Origin: Mycobacteriales bacterium
GTDB lineage: Bacteria; Actinomycetota; Actinomycetes; BP-191
Reading direction: 5' to 3'
DNA: 61,178 nt
NCBI GenBank assembly: GCA_035714365.1
Contig: DASTMB010000080.1
Location: 1 to 61,178 of the forward strand
The notes beneath the pieces are model-generated. The model was not told the DNA's origin. It saw nothing but the letters and a program-made list of their open reading frames with translations, and searched no databases. Of the stretch, positions 55,501 through 61,178 are shown piece by piece. The first letter of the stretch is position 1. Each line of letters starts with the position of its first letter. A program made the position numbers and the translations under genes.

Positions 55501-56168
55501 CCGGCCTGATCGTGCCGCTCGGGACAGAGGTGCTGCGCCAGGCGACGCGGCAGCTCGCCGCGTGGACCGCGTCGCACCCCGCCGCCCGCGACGTCACCGT
55601 CTCCGTCAACGTCTCCGCCCGCCAGCTCGTGGACCCCGAGCTGGTGCCCACCGTCGCGCGGACGCTCGCCGACTCCGGGCTGGCGCCGCACCGGCTGCAC
55701 CTCGAGATCACCGAGACCGTCCTCATGGACGACGTCGACGGGTCGATCGAGGTGCTGCGGGCGCTGGCGGCGCTCGGCGTGACGTTGGAGATCGACGACT
55801 TCGGCACCGGCTACTCGTCGCTGAGCTACCTGAAGCGGCTGCCGGTGGACACGCTCAAGGTGGACCGGTCGTTCGTCGCCGGCATCGACCGCGACCCCGA
55901 CGACGCGTCGATCGTCGCCGCGATCGCCGCCCTGGGGCGCGCGCTCGGCCTGCGGCTGCACGCCGAGGGCGTCGAGGACGAGCACCAGCGGGCGGCGTTG
56001 CGGGCGCTCGGCTGCGACGTCGCGCAGGGCTACCACTGGAGCGCGCCGGTGCCGGCCGAGGAGGCCGCGCGGTGGCTGCGTCGCCGACCGCGCACCGTCC
56101 TGCCGCACCAGCGCGCGGGCGGCGGCGACGTGCTCCCGATGGCCCGCCGCGCGGCCGCCCGCCGCTAG
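52521..56168 (+). CDS. REC-PAS-GGDEF-EAL cyclic-di-GMP signalling protein
   Basis: A 1215-residue cytoplasmic protein. Order: receiver (1-120, phosphoacceptor in LLDLDLPD), about five PAS/PAC domains (about 135-765), GGDEF (about 770-930, intact GGDEF near residue 841) and EAL (about 945-1200, intact EAL near 968, with DDFGTGYSSLSYLKRLPVD and AEGVED). Both active sites look complete, so it may make and break cyclic-di-GMP. There is no membrane segment. Carrying its own receiver suggests a partner kinase elsewhere. The ATG follows GGGGGAA. About 200 bases upstream hold no gene. Confidence 0.93.
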   Translation: MTRVLLVEDSAGDAMLVRLSLGRLPARPDVTWVETLAAARAALSGQAFDCVLLDLDLPDADGLDVLDGVLDEAPEVAVVVLTGRHDDRLAAEAVQHGAQDYLLKHEVSPPILERAIRYAVERAAVRAVLAQREAEQRALVASLREGVVAIDATTGTVTDANDAAARILGRPAEELRGRSWLLGETVRDDGTPLPDGDDPAAVALRTGEPVTGAVIGVTHPDGTCRWVEVNVAPVAPVLPGRAGTPFAAVASFRDITARRAAAEEIRVQAALLDAAGNAIFAVDRAGTIRYWNSGAEAMYGWSAGEVVGRTAMDVAAFAALVERSAEIAGSLLRGAAWTGDVDAVRRDGSLVRTLMTATPLRDASGELRTIIAVATDIGARRAAEDAARRLKSLVDSSDDAIIGRTLDGVVTSWNPAAELLTGYTAEEAIGRHATFTIPPERHGQIHDVLAAVVRGEPVPTYEQVVVRKDGTQVDISLTVSVIRDENGAVIGSSAIARDITEQVRLRRAAEEDRRRLAEAQEIAGLGSFEHLLDDGTLIWSTELYRIFGLPDGTPLHESMLLDLVHPEDRATLWDASHAARERSEPLDVTYRIERPDGEERILTARVRGDRDGEGPVTRIVGTVLDVTDRERVDGERRAAERRFELGFDRSAAGSAIADLEGRLVRVNAALCRLLGRSEADLVGRCPEELAHGEQAWTPFAEAVATGRNAGGEVRFLRPDGDSVHTIVDVAVVHGEAGEPEYLFAQLLDITRRKHAERALAHQALHDSLTGLPNRALLLDRLDHALARRARRSESVAVLLVDLDQFKLVNDGLGHSAGDALLVHAATRLVAAVRPGDTVCRLGGDEFVICCEDVDGPDEAREIAERVAEAFAAPFAVEGRELFTTASVGVTVSTGSSTANALLRDADAAMYRAKERGRARVELFDEGLRERATARLATATALRRALAKREFEVHYQPVVSLDDERTVGFEALVRWNDPQRGLVPPSEFIAVAEETGLIVPLGTEVLRQATRQLAAWTASHPAARDVTVSVNVSARQLVDPELVPTVARTLADSGLAPHRLHLEITETVLMDDVDGSIEVLRALAALGVTLEIDDFGTGYSSLSYLKRLPVDTLKVDRSFVAGIDRDPDDASIVAAIAALGRALGLRLHAEGVEDEHQRAALRALGCDVAQGYHWSAPVPAEEAARWLRRRPRTVLPHQRAGGGDVLPMARRAAARR

Positions 56169-56178
56169 GTCTTGCGGG

Positions 56179-56592
56179 TCAGGCGGCCGGCGGCTCCGGC
56201 AGCAGGCCGAGCTGCGCCATGACCGCCAGGTCGTTCATCAGCACCGTGTGCCGGTAGCCGAGGCCGCCGCGGAACTCCGCGATGTTGAGGCTGGCGAAGT
56301 CGACGCTCCGCCCGGTCGCGGGGATGCCGTTGAAGTCGCCGGTGTGGGTGCCGGTGGCGCGCACCGACCAGGCGATCCGGTCGCCCTCCTCGATCAGGTC
56401 GCCGACCTCGCAGTGGATGTCCGCGAAGCCGTTGCGCCACGCCGTGACGTAGCCCTTGAACCCCTCGCGGTCGAACGTCCCCTGCGGCGTGACCGTCCGG
56501 AAGTCCGGGTGGAACAGGTCGTCCACCATGTCGATCTTGCCGAGGTTGATGACCTCGTCGAACATGCGCCGGATGGTGTCCTTGTTGGACAT
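56179..56592 (-). CDS. SnoaL-like ester cyclase/NTF2-fold protein
   Basis: A 137-residue protein of the SnoaL-like/NTF2 fold: MFDEVINLGKIDMVDDLFHPDF, then WRNGFADIHCEVGDLIEEGDRIAW and the TGTHTGDFNGIPATGR segment. Known SnoaL enzymes close rings in polyketide synthesis, but most members like this are of unknown function. No polyketide genes are near. GGAGGAG precedes the ATG. It converges on the cyclic-di-GMP gene with ten bases between the genes. Confidence 0.82.
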   Translation of the reverse strand: MSNKDTIRRMFDEVINLGKIDMVDDLFHPDFRTVTPQGTFDREGFKGYVTAWRNGFADIHCEVGDLIEEGDRIAWSVRATGTHTGDFNGIPATGRSVDFASLNIAEFRGGLGYRHTVLMNDLAVMAQLGLLPEPPAA

Positions 56593-56909
56593 GGCTGGTC
56601 TCCTCCCGTTCGGCGCGAACGACGCTCCTCGCGCGCGCGGGTGGTCGGCAAGAGCGCGTTCGGGCTAGCCCGCCGTCGGACACCGAGGTGTGCCTGCGCA
56701 GTTCTGCCCATGGTGGCGCCGTTGTCGCGACGGTATTTCCAGTGCGCCAGCAATCTGCCAGCATCCGAAGCAGCTCTGCAACGGACCGTCGAAACCCGTC
56801 GGCCGTGCCCGCTGGTCCGCGGCGCCACGGATGGCAATGTGGACACTGCCGGTACGTGTGCGTCGGCCGCGAGGTCAATGGTCAGAGAATTGAAGACGGG
56901 GGTTGGCTG
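56593..56909. other. Intergenic region without clear gene
   Basis: About 320 bases between the divergent SnoaL-like and DUF2510 genes. It is visibly less GC-rich than the flanks. The plus-strand frame of the DUF2510 gene stays open through most of it and contains CGHC, so an earlier start is possible. I see no RNA gene or terminator. Confidence 0.4.
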
Positions 56910-57596
56910 GTGGGCTCGAGCGATCCCACGGCATGGGCCGTGACCGCGACCGGTTACATGCTTCCTACACTTGTCGCCGTCGTCCGGCGGACAGGGATGC
57001 TTCACCGGCGAGCTCTCGGCAACGCCTGCTTTGGGTGGCTCGTTGTGCCGTGGCTCTATTACCTGTACCGAGCCATCACTGATATCCGTCCACAGGTCGT
57101 TCCGGGGCGGCGTCCGTGGCGAGGCGTCACGTGGGACACGGGATGGCGCCAGAATGTCCTTGCGGTGCTGTTATGGCAGCGCGCTCCCGGGTGGTACCCC
57201 GACCCGAAAGTGCCGCGAGTTCACCACCCGTACTGGAATCCGCTCCGCTACTTCGACGGTCAACGATGGACCGATTCGGTATACGTGACGCCGGCATGGC
57301 TACCGGACCCGGACGGGTCGGTATGGCTGCGCTGGTGGGACGGTGACGACTGGGCTGGCGAGTACATGGCCCCTCCTCCCGCGGTCTGCGGGCATCCGGT
57401 CGAGTACAAGGGAGCGGCCCGGTACGACGGGCGCGAGTCATGCACCCTGTGCGGCTGGATCGGACCGTGTCCCCACCTCAGGCGCATTTCGTCCCAGTAC
57501 CCGGGCGCGCTGGGACCGGACATCGACTGCGGCGACTGCGGTGCCGTGCTCGCCCGGGGCTCCCGATACGCCCCTCCGCCTCCCCCCAGCCGGTGA
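56910..57596 (+). CDS. DUF2510-containing membrane protein with zinc-ribbon-like tail
   Basis: A 228-residue protein from the GTG at 56910 (GACGGGGG upstream); in-frame starts as far up as 56688 exist. An N-terminal hydrophobic region (about residues 30-60) contains WLVVPWLYYLYRAI. Then come a DUF2510 motif APGWYPDPK...RYFDGQRWTD and a second, WLPDPDGSVWLRWWDGDDW. The C-terminal 70 residues have CTLCGWIGPCPHL and CGDCGAVL, likely a metal-binding finger. GC content and codon choice are lower than in the neighbours, suggesting recent acquisition. Function unknown. Confidence 0.6.
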   Translation: MGSSDPTAWAVTATGYMLPTLVAVVRRTGMLHRRALGNACFGWLVVPWLYYLYRAITDIRPQVVPGRRPWRGVTWDTGWRQNVLAVLLWQRAPGWYPDPKVPRVHHPYWNPLRYFDGQRWTDSVYVTPAWLPDPDGSVWLRWWDGDDWAGEYMAPPPAVCGHPVEYKGAARYDGRESCTLCGWIGPCPHLRRISSQYPGALGPDIDCGDCGAVLARGSRYAPPPPPSR

Positions 57597-57622
57597 CGAC
57601 GGCTCGACCTGCGAACCAGGGA

Positions 57623-59371
57623 CTATGAGCTCGACTCGGTGGTCCAGGAGGCCCACAACGCCGCGTACGAGCCGTGGGCGGCGAGCAGCTCGTCGTGGGC
57701 GCCGAGCTCGGTGACGCGCCCGCCCTCCACGACCGCGACCCGGTCGGCGTCGTGCGCGGTGTGCAGGCGGTGCGCGATCGCGACGACGGTACGGCCGCGC
57801 AGCACGGCGCCGAGGGAGCGTTCGAGATGGCGGGCCGCGCGCGGGTCGAGCAGCGACGTGGCCTCGTCCAGCACGAGCGTGTGCGGGTCGATCAGCACCA
57901 GCCGCGCGAGCGCGAGCTGCTGCTGCTGCGCGGGTGTGAGCGCGTACCCACCGGAGCCGACCCGGGTGCCGAGGCCGTCCGGCAACGCGTCCGCCCAGTC
58001 GAGCGCGTCGACCGCCGCGAGAGCCGAGCGCAACGTCGCGTCGTCCGCGTCCGGCGCGGCGAGGCGGAGGTTGTCGGCGACGGTGCCCGCGAACACGTGG
58101 TGCTCCTGCGTCACCAGCGCCACCTCGCGGCGCAGCCGGTCCAGCGGCAGCTCGAGCAACGGCACGCCGCCGAGCTCGACGCGACCGGTGCGGGGGCCGT
58201 GGATGCCGGCGAGGAGCCGGCCGATGGTGGACTTGCCGGCGCCGGAGGGGCCGACGACGGCGAGGCGTTCGCCGGGCTCGACGCCGAGGTCGACGCCGTG
58301 CAGCACGTCCCGGCCGTCGACGTAGGCGAACCGCACGTCGGCGACGTCGAGGCGTTCCCCGTCGGGCTCGGCGCCGGTCGGCGCCCGGTCGTCCGGAACG
58401 GCCGTGACGCCGACGAGGCGGGCCAGCGAGGACGCGCCGATCTGGAGCTCGTCCAGCCAGCCGAGCAGCCGGTCGAGCGGGTCGAGGAGCTGCTGCACGT
58501 AGAGGGTGACGGCGGTGACCTGCGCGAGGGAGGCGAGGCCGCGCGCGTGCAGCCAGCCGCCGAGCAGCAGCACACCGATGACCGGCGCGAGGAACGACAC
58601 GTCGACGAACGGGAACCACCGGCAGCGCAGCCCGAGCGTGTACAGCTCGGCGTCGACGGCGGTCGCGAGGTCGGCCTCGCTGCGCCGCACCCGCCGCGAC
58701 CGCAGGCCCAGCGCCTCGACGGTGCGCGCGCCCTCCGCCGTCTCGGTCAGGCCGGCGGTGAACGTCGCGAACGTCACGCGCTCCCGCAGGTACCCGGCCG
58801 GCGCGCGGCGCAGGTACCACCGCGTCGACACCCACAGCGGCGGCACCGCGACCAGCCCGGCGAGCGCGATGCGCGGCGCGACGAGGAACGCCGCCACCAT
58901 CGTCACCAGCGTCGTCGTCCCGGCGACGACGACCTCGGGCACGGCGTCGCGGACGGTGCGCGCCAGCGTGTCGACGTCGCTCGTCATGCGGGTGAGCAGG
59001 TCGCCGGAGCCGGCGCGTTCGACGGTCGACAGCGGCAGGTCCACGACGCGCGCCAGGAAGTCCTCGCGCAGCTCGGCGAAGACGCGTTCGGCGAGCGTCA
59101 GCGACACCAGCCGCGAGACGCGGGTGAGCGCGGTCTGGAGCAGCACGAACGCCGCCAGCAGCAACGCGACCGTGTCGACGTGCGCGCGCGTGGTGCCGCG
59201 CGACACCGACTCGACCAGCCGCCCCAGCAACGGCGGTCCGGCGAGCCCGGCGACCGCCGCGGCGGCGTAGAGCGCGACGGCGGCGACGAGCGCGCGCGGG
59301 TGCCGGCGCAGCAGCAGCCGCGCGTAGGCACGGACGTCGCGGACGTGCGCGACGGGGAGGCGTTCGCTCAC
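57623..59371 (-). CDS. ABC exporter half-transporter B (Walker A intact, signature lost)
   Basis: A 582-residue type IV exporter subunit with a six-helix membrane domain (about 1-310) and an ATPase domain. Walker A GPSGAGKST, Walker B HTLVLDEATS, the catalytic Glu and switch His (AIAHRLHT) are all present. The signature that should read LSGGQ reads LTPAQQQQ. The partner gene at 59368 has the reverse condition, so only one composite ATP site is complete. The GTG overlaps the partner stop by four bases (GTGA). Cargo unknown; lipid or drug export is typical. Confidence 0.9.
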   Translation of the reverse strand: MSERLPVAHVRDVRAYARLLLRRHPRALVAAVALYAAAAVAGLAGPPLLGRLVESVSRGTTRAHVDTVALLLAAFVLLQTALTRVSRLVSLTLAERVFAELREDFLARVVDLPLSTVERAGSGDLLTRMTSDVDTLARTVRDAVPEVVVAGTTTLVTMVAAFLVAPRIALAGLVAVPPLWVSTRWYLRRAPAGYLRERVTFATFTAGLTETAEGARTVEALGLRSRRVRRSEADLATAVDAELYTLGLRCRWFPFVDVSFLAPVIGVLLLGGWLHARGLASLAQVTAVTLYVQQLLDPLDRLLGWLDELQIGASSLARLVGVTAVPDDRAPTGAEPDGERLDVADVRFAYVDGRDVLHGVDLGVEPGERLAVVGPSGAGKSTIGRLLAGIHGPRTGRVELGGVPLLELPLDRLRREVALVTQEHHVFAGTVADNLRLAAPDADDATLRSALAAVDALDWADALPDGLGTRVGSGGYALTPAQQQQLALARLVLIDPHTLVLDEATSLLDPRAARHLERSLGAVLRGRTVVAIAHRLHTAHDADRVAVVEGGRVTELGAHDELLAAHGSYAALWASWTTESSS

Positions 59372-61050
59372 GCCTCGTCCCGCACGACGACGCCCCGGTA
59401 CAGCGGCGACTCGGCCAGCAACGTCCGGTGCGGGCCGGTCGCGACGACCCGCCCCTCGTGCAGCAGCGCGACGACGTCGGCGCGGTCGAGCAGCAGCGGG
59501 CTGGTGGTGCAGACGACGGTGGCCAGGCCGGCGCGCGCGGCGCGCAGCCGGTCCGCGATCCGCGCCTCGGTGTGCGCGTCGACGGCGCTCGTCGGCTCGT
59601 CCAGCACGAGCACGTCGGCGCCGGTCGCGAGCGCGCGGGCCAGCACCAGGCGCTGCCGCTGCCCGCCGGAGAGGGAACGGCCGCGTTCCTCCAGGTCGGC
59701 GTCGAGCCCGCCGGGCAGCGCGTCGACGACGTCGGCGGCGTCGGCGGCGTCGACCCACCGGGGGGCGTCGGCGCCGAGGTCCTCGCGCAGCGGCCCGCTG
59801 AACAGCGTGGGGTTCTTGTCGACCACGACGACGCGGCGGCGCACCACGTCGAGCGGCAGGTCGCGCAGCGGCACGCCGCCGAGCGTGACGTCGGCGTCGA
59901 CCCAGCGGCCGAGGCGTTCGGTCAGCTCGGTGGCGGCCTGCGCGTCGGCGCTGACGACGGCGGTGAGCCGGTCCGGCTCGACCACGAGGCCGGACGCGGC
60001 GTCGGCGAGCGGCGCGCCGGCGGGCGGCTCCGGCGCCGGGTCGGCGGGGTCGGGGAGGACGGGCGCGAGCCGCAGCAGCGTCACCGCGCGCCGCGCCGCG
60101 ACGAACGCGCGCGTCACCTTGTCGGCCGCCTCGGTGACGACGCGCAACGGCGTGAGCAGGAACGCCGCGTACCCGTAGAACGCGACCAGCTCGCCCGGCG
60201 TGATCCGCCCGGACAGGGCGAACCGCGCGCCGAGCCAGGTCACCAGCACGACGAACGTGCCGGGCACGAGCACCTGCGTCGCGTCGAGGAGTGACTGCGT
60301 GCGGGCGACGGCGACGCCGGCGGTGCGGACGCGTTGCGACTCCTCGCGATACCGGGCGACGAACGCGTCCTCGCCGCCGATGCCGCGCAGCACCCGCAGC
60401 CCGGCGACGGTGTCGGCGCCGAGCGCGGTGAGGTCGCCCATGGCGGCGCGCTGGCGTACCTGGCGGCGGTGCAACGGCCGCATGAGCGGCCCGAGCAGCA
60501 GCGTGAACGCCGGCACGCCGAGCACGACGACGAGCCCGAGCGCGATCGACGCGCGGAGCAGCAGCACCGCGACGAGCGCGAACGACACGACCGCCCCGGC
60601 GCCGCGCGCGGTGATGTCGAACGTGCGGGCGATGGCGGTGGCGTCGGTGGCGCCGACGGCGACGACCTCGCCGGTGCTGGTGAGCCGGTCGAGGGAGCCG
60701 CCGAGCGCGGCGACGTGGCGGACCGCCCACTGCTCGGTGCGGCACCAGGAGACGAGCCAGTTCGTGACGGCGGCGCGGTGCCGCAGCACGCCCGACACCG
60801 CCTGCAACGTCCCGACGCCGGCGAGCACGGCCGCCCAGGCGAGCAGCGACCCGCTGTCGCGGGGGCGCACCCCGCGGTCGATCGCCCGCCCGACGACGAA
60901 CGGCACGACGGCCTGGCACCCCATCCAGACGACGCCGTAGAGCATCCCGAGCGCGAGGCTGGCCTTCTGCAGCGACGCCACCCGCAGCAGGTACCGCCCG
61001 GGCGACCGGAGGTCCGGCGTCCCCGGGTCGTCCAACGGCACTCGGCGCAC
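59368..61050 (-). CDS. ABC exporter half-transporter A (signature intact, Walker A lost)
   Basis: A 560-residue half-transporter. The six-helix membrane domain spans about residues 20-310. In the ATPase domain the Walker A lysine motif is missing: the position reads VVSADAQAATEL. The signature LSGGQRQRL and Walker B DVLVLDEPTS are intact. The switch His region reads VVCTTSPLL without His. It therefore cannot bind ATP normally in its own site but supplies the signature for subunit B. The GTG at 61050 has a TAGCGT eight bases upstream. The two genes are coupled by a GTGA overlap. Confidence 0.9.
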   Translation of the reverse strand: MRRVPLDDPGTPDLRSPGRYLLRVASLQKASLALGMLYGVVWMGCQAVVPFVVGRAIDRGVRPRDSGSLLAWAAVLAGVGTLQAVSGVLRHRAAVTNWLVSWCRTEQWAVRHVAALGGSLDRLTSTGEVVAVGATDATAIARTFDITARGAGAVVSFALVAVLLLRASIALGLVVVLGVPAFTLLLGPLMRPLHRRQVRQRAAMGDLTALGADTVAGLRVLRGIGGEDAFVARYREESQRVRTAGVAVARTQSLLDATQVLVPGTFVVLVTWLGARFALSGRITPGELVAFYGYAAFLLTPLRVVTEAADKVTRAFVAARRAVTLLRLAPVLPDPADPAPEPPAGAPLADAASGLVVEPDRLTAVVSADAQAATELTERLGRWVDADVTLGGVPLRDLPLDVVRRRVVVVDKNPTLFSGPLREDLGADAPRWVDAADAADVVDALPGGLDADLEERGRSLSGGQRQRLVLARALATGADVLVLDEPTSAVDAHTEARIADRLRAARAGLATVVCTTSPLLLDRADVVALLHEGRVVATGPHRTLLAESPLYRGVVVRDEA

Positions 61051-61058
61051 GAGCCCCG

Positions 61059-61064
61059 ACGCTA
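61059..61064 (-). promoter_or_regulatory. -10 element for the ABC exporter genes
   Basis: Minus strand TAGCGT, eight bases, GTG. A GGGG lies in between, so it is the least clear of the leaderless candidates. Confidence 0.3.
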
Positions 61065-61080
61065 CGTCACGCCGCCGAGG

Positions 61081-61178
61081 AGCGCCCGGGAGTTTGCGAT
61101 GGGCGGAAGGAGGCGGGGGAGGACGGGGGCGGGGTTGAGGGGGTCCCGCGACTAAAGGGAGCGCCGCGCAGCGGCGCG
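61081..61178. other. Intergenic end of window with a cut-off repeat-like hairpin
   Basis: No gene is visible. Near the edge GACTAAAG is followed by GCGCCGC, GCA and GCGGCGC, which resembles the centre of the inverted repeat at 21385-21454. The right-hand part is cut off by the window. Confidence 0.3.

Overview
The window is a continuous stretch of chromosome from a very GC-rich (about three quarters G+C by eye) member of the Actinomycetota. Evidence for this: GTG starts are common, genes overlap by GTGA/ATGA, and WhiB, ShbA/SigD-RsdA, GuaB3 and DUF2510 proteins are present. The core gene order also matches one I know from Mycobacterium tuberculosis: rplM-rpsI-glmM, glmS, nnr, alr, tsaE, tsaB-rimI-tsaD, groES-groEL1, whiB3, sigD-rsdA, Rv3412-like, guaB2, guaB3, guaA (Rv3443c to Rv3396c). 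The genus cannot be read from the sequence. I see no prophage, insertion sequence, CRISPR array or rRNA.

Layout. 1-3.3 kb: end of a secreted protein, a threonine synthase-like gene and a choice-of-anchor P surface protein. 3.4-18.7 kb: housekeeping genes for ribosomal proteins L13/S9, amino-sugar synthesis (GlmM, GlmS), AcpS, NAD(P)HX repair, alanine racemase, uracil-DNA glycosylase and the complete t6A set TsaE/TsaB/TsaD with RimI. Interspersed are a flippase-like membrane protein, an acyl-CoA ligase and three PH-domain paralogues, one of them frameshifted. 18.7-27.6 kb: a large von Willebrand A protein, the CIRCE-controlled groES-groEL1 operon, and a run of small secreted proteins and lipoproteins ending in an M15 peptidase. 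27.7-34.9 kb is a regulatory block: WhiB3-like protein, a CarH/LitR-type B12 photoreceptor with matching 11-bp operator repeats, a TPR protein, a short histidine kinase with a BldM-like regulator, sigma factor ShbA/SigD with its anti-sigma RsdA, and an Lgt homologue. 34.5-42 kb: DUF5319-like gene, guaB, guaB3, an acetyltransferase, a secreted Ig-like protein and guaA.

42-45.6 kb, all on the minus strand, is the most unusual part. It holds a 30-codon ORF closed by a hairpin, a 76-nt cloverleaf with encoded CCA and anticodon GAA, two tandem Y-RNA-like hairpins whose outer stems covary, a TROVE (Ro60/Rsr) protein, a Cys-rich protein and a VapBC pair. I read the middle of this as a compact Ro60-Y RNA system with a tRNA-like gene fused directly to the first Y RNA.

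45.7-61 kb is accessory: a sialidase-fold surface protein, a double GNAT enzyme, a penicillin acylase with a sortase-like tail, a VOC protein, a REC-PAS-GGDEF-EAL protein, a SnoaL-like protein, a DUF2510 protein and a heterodimeric ABC exporter. In the exporter the two ATP sites are degraded in complementary fashion.

Two regulatory themes recur. Many isolated genes have a TANNNT-like -10 hexamer five to eight bases before the start codon and no Shine-Dalgarno sequence, suggesting leaderless mRNAs. The sigD locus carries back-to-back GTAAC-N17-CGAT elements, suggesting divergent promoters read by SigD itself.
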